Source: Burhinus oedicnemus (taxonomy: Eukaryota > Chordata > Aves > Charadriiformes > Burhinidae). Taken from it: a DNA stretch of 64,000 nt. This document shows, one piece after another, positions 11,901 to 22,900 of the stretch. Position numbers and translations under genes: made by a program. Each line of letters opens with the position of its first letter. Position 1 is the first letter of the stretch. The stretch spans positions 7,289,336-7,353,335 of the forward strand of contig VFFE01007669.1 of assembly GCA_008921705.1 (NCBI GenBank), written 5' to 3'. The notes beneath the pieces are model-generated. The model saw only the letters and a program-made list of their open reading frames with translations, was not told the DNA's origin and ran no database searches.

Positions 11901-14634
11901 ATCATTATCAAACCCCACAAAGTATGATACTTAGATTATGGACAGAGAGTTACGGCATACAACAATGGCATGGGGATGTCAAACCTCTTACATAAATAAG
12001 CATTACACCCACAAGAATGATGACCATATGCAGTAAGGAGGATTACTGCCACTCTGAAGAAGAACATCTTGCTGACCGGGGCATTATCTGAAACACCCTT
12101 GCACAAAAAAAGAAGCAACTCTAGCACTGAAGTGCAAGAATCCCCAGTTCAAGAGTTTGGTAACTCAGTGGCATCAGACGCACCACCCTGGAAGTCTTCA
12201 TAGTGTGATGGACTGGCAAACCTGCAGCTATTTTGAATGAGACTTTCTGCAAGACTGATGGGAAATTATATCAATTTATTACCCGCTTTGATTTGTTTGA
12301 GTTGATTCAGGCACCATCTAACCATGAGAAGAGAAAGAAAAAGCATTTGAATAATTCAGAGTGCAAATTGCTGCGTGCGAGGCAGCCATTTTGCTTTGTC
12401 TTTTCAGGCAAGATGAATAGCGTAGCATGGTAGAAATGTACCTAATGCCCTTCATTTTTCTTTTGATGAGGTAAGTAGGATCAGGAGCCACAATTTAAGA
12501 GAAGAACTTTGAAAGCAATCAGAGATCGAGGACCTTCTCACTGTAAAAGAGGCAGCAGAACTGCCCCAACAAAAACCACACTGCAACAGATCTTCAAAAA
12601 CATTGGGACTTCGTTATAAATAAAACTGTATGTTACAGTGTTGGTATCCAAATACTCAGGAGTATATTGGAGGAGGTGTTGAAGAAAAAGTTTCATTCTC
12701 CACTCCAGGTCTCTGCTGCCAGCAAGGGGATGGATTAAGTCACATGAAAAAAGGAATCTCATGGAAGTTTTGTTTTTCCTGGAGTCATAGAAAAAGCCTT
12801 CCATAATTGCTGTAGAAAGTAGGATTCTTGGGCACACTTTAATGTCCCTGAAGTCTACAAGGACATGATTTTCAGACGTGTTAACATCTCTACACAGTCC
12901 CACTTCTTGCTTCCTACTCAGCACTCTTGGCTTGTGATACTTCCATGTTTGCTCAGAGACTTCATTCCACCGTTGTCATTGTGCCCAGGAGAGTTTGGAA
13001 ACAGAGATGTTATTTTTTTTTTTTTTTCATAATTTGACTTTTTCTATTCAAAATGAATGAGAGATCAGTGCTCAAGGGGCATTAGGAGCTTAAATATTTC
13101 TGAGGAGGAGGAACAAAATTACTTTTCTCCTCCAGTGAAAATGAGCCATTACAACAAGGATTGGGAAACTGTGGGAGCTGCCGCCTCCTCCTCAGTTCCT
13201 AAGTTCTTTAAGCATTCAAAGCAGGAAAGACCACCTGACAGAGCATCTTTGTCATCCCTTTATTTTCACTTACCACCTTCTCCTCTGTGCTCTCTTCTAC
13301 CTGTCAGTGCCAGGCAGCTGACCTCTATCCACCGCTCATTCCCGTGTTCTGGGCCAGGCTGGGGCTGTTAAGGCCACAATTACCCAGGAGGAGAATATTC
13401 TTCTTTCTTAATCATCTCACAAATATGATTATGGGACCCAGAAGCCTACGGAAATATCTCTTGTTCGCTTTTTTTTGTTTAGCTAATAGAGATCAATGCC
13501 ATTTTCCTCCACCTGTTTCAATTTAAAGTTATGTTAAGTTAGTGATTAACTTTCAGGTTTCAGGGGAGACCACGGTAGGCAACTAATCTGAGCTGTGATA
13601 TAGCAAGAGTACAGACAATACTGATTTCTTATATTTAATACCCGTTTGAACTAGAGCATTTCCTTTTCTGAAAATCTAATCTTGAATCAAAAGCTTCTCG
13701 AGATGGTGAATTAAAAGCAGTTCTTAATACGTTCTTCCAGTGGTCAGATGCTTTTGATATTAGATAATTATAATTCCTCACTAATCTGAATTTATCAAGT
13801 TTTAACACTCAGCCATTCATCTGGACACCTAAGACATTTTGAAAGAATGGTGGCTATAGTAAATGGTTTAGGTTTCAAACTGTGATTTTTCAGATGGGCG
13901 CCTGGAAGATGTAAGGCTTGCTAATAAAAGAAAGACTTTTAAATAAATTGCTTTAAAACCCAACGGCTAGCCACAGAAAAGGACTTAGGTATTTAAAGGA
14001 CACTTAAGCTTACATCTCTGAAAATCTCAGCTGAGATATCACCTAATGCTGGAAATACTGGAAACCACAGTCTCTGCCGTTTTTCACCTTTACGTTTCCC
14101 ACAAGTGCCTCAATACTGCCAAGGCTGAACGATCGGATGCCTTGCTCATGCCTGAAGCCTATCACCATCCACAAGCGAGATGCCTTTCCTCTTAGCTTTG
14201 TGCGAGGTTTGAGATAAACATACCCAACTGCACTCCTCCCAAGTGGAGGCCATTTTCTTTAAGAGTCCAGATTAAGGTAAGTTTCCAGGTAAGTTTCTGC
14301 TTAGAGGACTGTTCCCAGATGCAGCAAGTCTTCATGAATTCTGTTCTTAGCCTCACGAGATTCAGTCTTATCCTATCTCTGTCTGACTCTATGCTTTTCC
14401 AGAGGATATGGTGTCCTCCTTCTAGCCTTTGAGACCATGCCACTATGCAGATAGGGTAATCACGTCACTATTTGCCCTAACTTCATCACTTACAGTCCAT
14501 CATAGGCTACCGCATTGTTTTTTCCTGGAGCATCCTCATTTTCTGCTCTTATGGTCCTGTCATAGTAAATTTCTGCTGATTGCAGACAATATTCAGGACT
14601 TTTTTTGGTCCTTGCCAGTACAGAAGTTTTGTCT
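9000..14634. other. intergenic DNA without a recognisable gene
   Basis: Short chance frames on both strands, none with recognisable domains. T-runs occur at about 13012-13027. A tandem pair of donor-like GTAAGT words lies at 14277-14295 without any supportable exon upstream. No RNA gene or repeat family was recognised. Confidence 0.6.
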
Positions 14635-14674
14635 CTTTTTTTTTTATTTTTTATTTTATTTTTTTTTTTTTTTA
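14635..14674. repeat. T-rich homopolymeric tract
   Basis: About 40 bp of thymine interrupted by a few adenines. On the minus strand it reads as an A-rich tail directly downstream of a GC-richer block. It could be a decayed poly(A) tail of a retroposed copy or simply a low-complexity expansion; see the adjacent entry. Confidence 0.85.
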
Positions 14675-15510
14675 ATAAAAGCTGGTGAGGGAGGGGCCAC
14701 AGTGCCAGGAGCGGAAGCTAACGTCCACACACTTCATGAAATGTCAGCTCTGCAGGGACAGCAGTGGCAGGAGGCAGAAGGGAGGCTGGACATCTACAGC
14801 ACATACCTGGTCCCCGCAACCCAGCAGCTGGGTCAGAGAGGAGAAGCTTTGGTGCAGAAATGGTGAAAGGAGAGCGCTGTTTGGAAAGCTCCTGTGCTGG
14901 AAAGCTGAAGGAGCATTGGAGAGACCACGGTGCATCACCTGCCCAGGCATCCCTGCTGGGATCCTGCTTGGAAGGCAAGAGAAGCAAACAAGATTATCGC
15001 CCTCTCTCAGGAATTTCGGGAACACGGCAGCCCTCCATTTGTCTTAATGAGAGGCGTATCTGGCAGTGAGGAGAAGGTGAAGGAGGAAGGAGGAACGTGG
15101 GAGATGGGAAGGGGGCTGGTGGAGTCGGACTCCCCCAACAGCTCTCACCATGGCCTGAGGATTTCTACCCACGGGGCACCCTGTGGACACAGTGCAGGTA
15201 GTGACACCTGCAGCCACTCCAACATATGCCTGACTGCACGTTGTGGGAGCACAGACAGCATGTCAATAAGCTGGGCAGATCTACCTGGAAAATACTATTT
15301 AGCCCCCCCATATTCAGGCGGGCTCACGACCCGCCACCTGCGGACAGCCGAGTGATGAGAGAGCCGCGGAGCCAGTGCCGAACTCCCAGGGGGGTGGCTG
15401 TGATGGGAAGGGGGCCTGGCTCCTGCCACGACTTACGTTTGGGGACGAGGATCTGTGTGCCTCATTTCTCAGATCACACACAGAAGCGAGCTGCTGACTG
15501 AAGGCTAGAG
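14675..15510. other. GC-richer block with overlapping open frames, no recognised gene
   Basis: The composition shifts sharply from AT-rich flanks to GC-rich sequence, and stop codons become rare in several frames on both strands (up to 141 codons at 14930-15355). The frames overlap one another, which is expected from composition rather than from several real genes. None shows a signal peptide, a transmembrane run or a motif I recognise. On the minus strand the block ends in an A-rich tract, so a retroposed fragment is possible. I assign no product. Confidence 0.4.
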
Positions 15511-16789
15511 GAAAGAGATATCTCCTCCAAAATAATATCTGGTGCCAGTTATAAGAAAGTGCTCATGGACAGGGGTCAGGAATTATACTGCTGTGCTGAC
15601 CTCTAAGGAAGAGAGAAATAGCAGTAGGTTTACAATCAGATTTAATTACATATTCCAAATTGACCATGAAATTTTATCATTAGGTAACTAACCTCTTTTA
15701 AGTAGGAAAGGTGAATGATGGAGTGAGACTGCCTCATTGACTATTATTGCTTTACCTGGATTTCTGTGTCTCCCTAATGCATCTACTAATCCTTTAGTTT
15801 AACTTAATATGAGGAAGAAGTCAGCTTTGTTCAATCCATTTGCGAAATGAGAAGATGCCAACTTTTCCCTTATACACTGGTATTTATTTTAACTAACAAC
15901 GTGAAAAAGAGCACTAGAGTTAATCACTTTCAATCAATGTCAACTACATTATTAGTTAATGGGAGTTTATACTGCATAATATTATTTGTTTGCAAGTAAT
16001 TTTCTGATGTGTTACATCTAGTTAAATGCCTTATCCTTGTGTATTTTAAATAGAGAAAAAATGAAGGCTAGAATCAGTGAATTTGTAAACATTGGCAAAC
16101 AGAATTAATTTTACTTAATCATAATGAGGACATAAGTTAGTAATGTGAGAGTATGACTTATTTCTGCAAACCACGTGTAGTAGCTGTATTTTGCTTTATA
16201 AGTCTTTTGCCACCTGATTCTGAGCAGATCATTATTTCTAAAATTTGATCTTTAAAATTACTATTTATATATAAAAATATTTTTTATATATAAATCTAAC
16301 AATTTCTATGTTTTGTGTAGCTCTCCAAGCTTCTTAAACCCCACATGTGCACCCCATACTCCAGCCTCTTGCATGCACACCACTGTATTGCATCTTCTTG
16401 ATGTAATCTCATTTTTGTCACCTGAAGATCTGGAAGAACATTCAAAACCTGCGGATTTGCCTTGAATGAAGCAAACTCAAATCAGAAAAAAAGTGCATCA
16501 TAACGAACTTGCCTACAGCTGAACTGCCCAGGAGTTTTGCACTTACCAACATTTTCCACTCCTACTTTGACCTAATATTCCCTCTTTGCTCCCATACATC
16601 TCCTTCTCCTTTGCATCATCCCAATCATTAACTAAATGGCTATGAGTAATAAGAGAGTAACAAGTAGATGGAGCTTGAATGAGAAAGGAATGAACTATAT
16701 ATGACATAACTCTTTCTCTTAAAAAGGACTTCCTGTTCCATTATTACTTTATAGTACAACAAAAGCCTGACCTGAAAGTTAATAAAGAG
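15511..16789. other. AT-rich intergenic DNA with one strong hairpin
   Basis: There is no open frame of note. It contains the perfect 14-bp-arm inverted repeat at 16263-16295, listed separately, and otherwise nothing recognised. Confidence 0.6.
16263..16295. repeat. perfect AT inverted repeat (cruciform-capable)
   Basis: The left arm ATTTATATATAAAA (16263-16276) and right arm TTTTATATATAAAT (16282-16295) are exact reverse complements separated by a 5-nt loop. As pure A/T it would melt and extrude easily. No polymerase III box or miRNA-like asymmetry is apparent, so it is called structural. Confidence 0.85.
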
Positions 16790-17120
16790 AGCATGTTTAC
16801 TAATTAGGCTTTATTCTCATTGGTCCATGTTAATTGCAAAATATCAATCTATCTCACTTATGAATATGCAAATGTATGTCAGAGTGGCACAAGTTTCTGG
16901 TACGCAGTACTCTGCTAGCTTTAATTAGATCAAAAGTGGGTCCAGCTCAATTCAACAAGATGGGCCCTACTCTTTAATCAGGAAAATAAGTTTGTCTCCT
17001 AACAGTATCTTCTTTTGACAGTCAGCAAATACTAATTAACAGACATAGCTATATTAATTGCATTACTCCACTGTATTCTTATCAGCTAGCTGATGTTGCC
17101 TGTTTGCTAATGCAAATAGT
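16790..17120. promoter_or_regulatory. candidate enhancer: octamer and homeodomain cluster
   Basis: Two exact POU octamers ATGCAAAT lie at 16866-16873 and 17110-17117. Between and around them are several TAATTA-type homeodomain cores (for example near 16800, 16921 and 17033-17055) and a CAATTA/ATTAAT series. The block is not low-complexity and carries no repeat signature. Such spacing is typical of conserved developmental enhancers. The target could be CD83 or a distant gene; the sequence does not show which. Confidence 0.3.
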
Positions 17121-17449
17121 TGCTGCTTTGGTAAAGTCAACTTGCAAAAGTCTTTCTAATGCTAACTAGCAATCAATGCATATAAGATTTCTAAGATTTC
17201 TGTAGGGAATTCTGCATAATAGATGTATTCTGTCTTTTGAGGTATCCACGGCCATTTAGTATAATTATTCCTTAGAGCTGCACCTATCATATTATCAGCT
17301 TTTCGGAGGATAAAGAACACAACTTATTTGTTTAAGAACAAAGGACTATAATCATTTCCTTTAGGAATCACTAAATCACTAAGTTAAATGAAGATGTATG
17401 ACCCAATGGGAAACTTGCATTTATAGTAATTATGGGTTTTTTTCCTTAA

Positions 17450-18430
17450 AATTCCTTTAACATCTTTTAAAAGGCAACTTAGTGGTTTTACAAAGTACTG
17501 ACTTGACAGCCCTGGAGACTGTAATCCCACGGAATGGGTTTTATACGAACTGTGCTAGGCAAAGCCTCCCAGGCTGCCCTGTCCATGGGTTTTGCCTTCA
17601 GCCTTATTCTTTGGGGGCCACTGGGAGGGCCAAGAGGGTAATCCAGGCTCTATGTTCATTCAGCTCCTAAACTCTCTGAGATTGCCAACTTGGGTGTTGA
17701 TTAATGCCACTTGCGAGGGAGTTTTCATCATGTAGACAATAGGCTGCCATGAGCACGGCTGAGACCACCCACCCCTTTCACATGGACTGTCGAGCAGCCG
17801 TCCCCAGGTTGTTAATGTTTTGTCCATACTGGCTTGCACTGGTATCCTAAAAAGGAGCGGCGCAGTTGTCTGTGTGATGACATCTCTCTCTGCAGCCAGC
17901 CTGAGCTCTCTCGCCTTTGCCCATACGCAAAGCGGACCATGATAAATGGATCGTGATAAACATATATGGTGCATACGTAAACACCCATGTGTTGCTAAAG
18001 CTGAGTGAAGCTAGGTATGCAGATCTGAGGCAACACCATAACTAAGGTGGCCTGCACAAACTTGTAACTGTACTTTCTTAATAACCGTGCCTTCTTGTAC
18101 TCGGCTGTGGGAGGATCGGAAGTGAGAGATTATCCACCCTGTCCAAACATCCAGGGATAGATCAGCTGGAGACATCCGTTACATCAAGTTGAGCTGGTGT
18201 TATTTTAAGACCATAACTCTTAACCTTGTGATGTGGAAGGCCACAGAGTCAAAAGGGCTCGCATGCCCCTGTATGTTAGCCGGGTGCGATGATACTGAGG
18301 GAAAAGCCACGTGCCCATGTTGTATTGCAGCACCAACATTATTACTACCAGTGGAACTGCACCAGAACAGAATAATGCTTATGATTTTTCCTGGTATAAG
18401 CAAGACTAACATGGTTTGGGGCTAGTATTC
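17450..18430. other. unclassified segment of mosaic composition
   Basis: The segment is richer in CpG than its flanks and contains several short open frames on both strands (17482-17670, 17660-17974, 18189-18425). It could be a decayed long-terminal-repeat element, but I see neither paired terminal repeats nor retroviral protein motifs. A short frame near 18310-18400 ending in Cys-(22)-Trp-Tyr-Lys looks superficially Ig-like but lacks a splice donor, so it is not called an exon. Confidence 0.3.
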
Positions 18431-19849
18431 CCGAGTGGAATCTGCAAATGAAATTATTATGTATTATTTATATATTTACGGGTATACCTTCACACAGTTG
18501 ACATTTTAATGAATGCCTACGGGGAGGGAGTGGAAGTGATAATGAAACCTCCATGTCAAAGCCTCTCCAGCTTTCCAGTGTAGCTGGGATCCCCCTTTAT
18601 TCTCCCCCCACAATTTGTTTGTCTTTCCCTTTCTTTTCCTGGATAGGAATAAGAAGTTGCAAAGGGATGCTCAAATACATTTAAAGTGTAAGATTAATAA
18701 GCTTATGTACAACAATGATGTATTTTTCAGATCCTATCCATTTTTAAAATAACGTTTTAAATCTAGGTGCACAGACATAAGAAAAAAATCTCAGTATTAG
18801 TTCTGATTATCTTTTCACCTTTCTTCCCTTCTGATATGATATTTGGGGTATGGAACGTGGTCATGCTGAGTCCATAATTTCTATAGTCCATATGAAACCT
18901 GAAGACTGTCTCACGGCAGGATGAATTTTGTACAGGAACGCCAGATGAGTCTCAACTTCTGGAAAATACATTGTAAGATTCAAGTGAGTTTTTGCTTTAC
19001 CACCAGCCTTTTATGCATGCAGAGTTGGCTGTTTTGTGCATTACACCTCAATATTATGGCAGCAGATTCATTTAAGTAACTTTGCTAAACTTTATGTGGC
19101 TAGAACTTTTCGTGCTGGAGAGGTGATGTATTTTTTCTAGGTTTCAGCTGAAACTGGCAGATCATTTCTGAAGAGAAGGATAGCGAAAAACATATTCTCA
19201 TATGTCTTAACAAAAAGTTTAATGATGTAAGCTTTCAGGCAGGTACTTGATACTTGTCAGAGGCAAGCTTTTGGGGGTAAAAAATGTACCTACTGTTCTC
19301 CCTGTGAAAAATTTTCTTGAATTTGGACAAGTTAGAGCCTTTGAAGAAAACCTACGTGCAGGTTGCATGTGTTCTCTAGATGCTTCGTGGAGGAGTCTTT
19401 GCAGCTAAATGTGTTGTACTTTAATCTTCATTAAGACATAGCAAGAAAGTCATCAAAAACTTCGAGCTCCATGGGTGGCTCAGCCACCAGGCTAAAAAAC
19501 GAGCAAGAACTACACTCTGGGTTTCAGTGTAAAAGCTGGAACAACTTGAACAGTTAGGCACTTCCTTAAGATCCTACTTCAAACCCCTAACAGGCAAAAA
19601 AGGAAAGAGAATCCAGGTGCTTCCCCTCTCAAACAACGGGTATCATCTGAACTAGACTCCCCTGCCCACCTTCTGTATTCAGTACAGAAACAGATACCAA
19701 CACTGATTATGCTCCTCTGGCCTGATGACAGGGATCATCCCCCAAAAACCAGTTCTCGCTTCACTTAATGTCACCTCAGCCAGTTTGGGATGAAAGTGTC
19801 GACACGACGGACTGGGGAATCCCTACCTAAAAACAACCGGTGTTCTCTG
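18431..19849. other. intergenic DNA, nothing recognised
   Basis: No gene, RNA or named repeat could be supported by eye. Confidence 0.55.
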
Positions 19850-19970
19850 GAGAGGCTGAGGCTCAGTTCCCAGTACAGAGGAAAGCATTGCACCTCTTAC
19901 CTCCCAGAAGGTTAATCTAATGACTACACCCTGGGGTAACGGGGCACGGATGCCTTCTTCTGCAGCTGAT
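19850..19970 (-). repeat. possible degenerate tRNA-derived SINE segment
   Basis: The minus strand reads as GTAGTCATTAGATTAACC, then a CTGGGAGG word, then a run resembling the GTTC-box region of amniote tRNA-headed SINEs. Divergence is large and only the word order supports the call. It may be coincidence. Confidence 0.2.
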
Positions 19971-22900
19971 TTGGGATTCAGCCTCTCACATCTTTTGTTT
20001 GTGGCACAGAGGAGTAAAGTAAAATACTGTATTAGCCTTGAAGAGAATGATTTAAGTGAAATATTTCAGGCTGGTTTGCTATGGAAATGATGCTTCTGTC
20101 CTTTTGGCTCTCCACTTCTCTGCCAGTCAGTCTTCTTAATAACTTTTTAGCCTGTTGGGCAATTTAACCCAAATTTGAAAGAGGAGCAGAAGTCTTAGAA
20201 ACAATTAACTGCATTTTTTGAAATCTGCAGCTGGGAAGTGGAGAGAGACCCAGCATGAAAACCCCATTGAAAAGAGGGCAGGAAGAACTCGGATGTGGTA
20301 TGTTATGTGGCTTGGTAGTAGCCAGCTGCCCAATCTGCATATGCATGGATCCAGATTAGCCAGGGTATGTGGTATTTCTTGCCTGACAGATGTCAGAGGG
20401 TTTACGGAGGGAGACAGAACTATTGTGGTGGGAGCAAGGGAAGGAAATGGGATACAATTCTCTAGGAAACCAGGCTCCATGAGCTGTGATACTCCCAGGA
20501 CAACTTGTTTTCTTTTTCATTTTTGGTAAGAAAAAATTATAAGCATTGTAGGGTTGTACCTAACCAAATGCTTTTCTTTTGCTCCGTCTCCTCTGCTAGC
20601 TAATTAAAAAAATCCTGTGTAGCCTAACATTTAAAAAAAATCAAACTGTGGAAATACACATCGTAAAAATGGCATAAATAGCAACTTCCAACGTCTAGAG
20701 GACTAGCAGGCAGCATCAGTGTCACCAAAAGAGAGAGAAGGGGCAGGATAAGGTAGAAAAGAAATTTGAGGTATCCGGTCGCTTTTTCAGGGAGCTGTGG
20801 GAGTGGTGGCAGGGAAACAAGACACCTCTAGGTTAATGGCTTGAAAGCAGGAGCAAACAGGAAGGCTAGAAGATGGCAGCATGCTGTGGTGAGCTCTTAA
20901 CACATGGAAACGCACCTCCAAGAAATGGCAGTAATCACTTTGTCAAATTTTCTTTTTCATCTTACGGCAATTAATCCAAGTTTTCTACACCCAGGCCGTT
21001 CCACTGCTCAAATCAGACACCAGGTTTTGTGCAGGGTTTTTTTGGTACATTATCTGGAGAAAAAAGGAATACCTCCACCTCCTCATCAGCCTAACCTAGA
21101 GTCCTAACACAAAAACCAGCAACAAAGTGAATAGGGAATGACCAGGAAATCCATCCTGCTCCCTGGCTGCAATCTCCTTTCCCTGCCTGGATCTTCTGCC
21201 CCTACTTCCATCAATGTCAGGATCTAAATATTACTACGAACTGGTTTGGCTGCTCTTACAGCACTTAGACCTGTCCCTCCAAACCAGTGTTGACGCGCAT
21301 CCCCCAGCTTGCCCGGCAGAGTCTGAACAGGCTTCTCTAAAATATTTCCTAAGTTGTGTATCATTTTGTCCCAGCTCGTGGTCTTTCCTGCTAACCAACC
21401 TTTTCCATCGCTTTCTTGCGTGCTCACTTAAGGCAGGTTTCTCTATAAAATAAATACCAGCGCCCCGTGACGCTGCTGTCAGAGCTAGCTGTGCTCCTCC
21501 AGGCTCGGAAGACATTACAGCCACACAGTCTCTGATAGAGCAGACTCCACTAACTGTAATTCACTGTTTGTCCCAGCCTTTATATATGTGATTTTTCTTT
21601 GTCTGCCTTAATCCAGTGCAATGCAGAGTTCTTACAGATTCTTTGCTGAGCTTGTTCTCCTTTGGATTTAAATCAGGACTTTACCAGAGCCGCCTAAAGA
21701 TTAATTATCATACAGAACAGTGGTTAGAACATGACTGACCACCCCAGCAGGTATCAGGTTATTGTTTAACTCTACTCCCTTGTCTTTGTGTATCTGTTAT
21801 TAGCTCCTATTTCATGCTTGGCATATGGTTACACTTAACACTTTCTCTAGTAAAAGAGAAAGCGCGCGCTGTAGCTCCGTGGAAAATCATATTGGCACAA
21901 TGGTAGAGTATCTTGAGCCAGCAGCTCATCAGAAGAGAACGCAGCAAGTACCTTATTCCTCAGGTTGTAGCATCTTTGAGGCAGGAGCATTTTGGGATTG
22001 TTTTAATTGTTATTTTCAAATCAGTGTTTGTCCAGGACCTATTCCAGTTGCCCTGGTCCATCGTTGCAGCTCTAGGACTAGACTGGGACCAGAGTTGTGG
22101 TGGGAACTTAAGGCAGTCAGAGCAGCAGAAATGTGAAGGTAAGAGCAGAAGGAAGCCAAACACAGTGTGAAACACTTTCCTGTGTTTCTTTTTATTTCTC
22201 ATTGTTTCTTGTGGGGAGCCACACAAGGAAACTGTCACAATTTCCTTCATTTTCTAGACACTCCTCAGGTTTCATATTGATTATAGAAATTATGGACTCA
22301 GCACAATCAGGTTCCATACCCCAAATACCATATCAGAAGGGAAAAAGGGCAAAAAGGTAATCAGAACTAATACTGAGATTTTCCCTTATGTCTGTGCATC
22401 TAGATTTAAAACGTAATTTAACTAACTAGGACACACCACATCACGGACTTCAGAAACAAGTACTTTTTCCCTTTAAAGGGCCTGTAACCAATGACATCAA
22501 CCAAATGTCTCCCCAAAAGAGCAGTTTAAGTTCATCTCGTGGGCTTCCAGGCTACAATCTGGCTGGAGAACACAACCAAATCAGTGGCCCTCGGTGAAGA
22601 CAAAAATCTTTGTCCTGTGGGACACTCGGGCTTGTTTTTCTCTCTGAGAGAAGGGGCTGCCCACAGAGATTTGGGGCCAGGCAGAGACACCTACTTGCCT
22701 GGTTGAAAATCCTCCGTGACCCAGTCATCTCCCCAGCGTGCAGCAGCCCTCTGCGTGACGCGGACCGGGACATTTGGGATGTCATCAGCGGTCCTGAAAT
22801 TTCAGAGGCGGGGTCTTGCAAAGACTAGAAGCTGAGCAACAAAGTGCATTTAGAAAAAACACCCAGCTTACTCACGATGTTGCCGACTTTCAAAAATACG

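Noticed and set aside
14265..14295. Two consecutive GTAAGT donors suggesting an exon end near 14276
   Set aside because: The upstream open frame is short, with a stop about 80 bp before and no acceptor; nothing links it to a gene.
14429..14866. 145-codon plus-strand frame
   Set aside because: It depends on reading through the T-tract as polyphenylalanine; an artefact of low complexity.
18305..18405. Short frame with Cys followed 22 residues later by Trp-Tyr-Lys, resembling an Ig half-exon, considered as the missing CD83 exon
   Set aside because: Cys-Trp spacing is too long for the CD83 pattern, there is no GT donor after the Lys codon in the needed phase, and the distance to the next exon is 25 kb.
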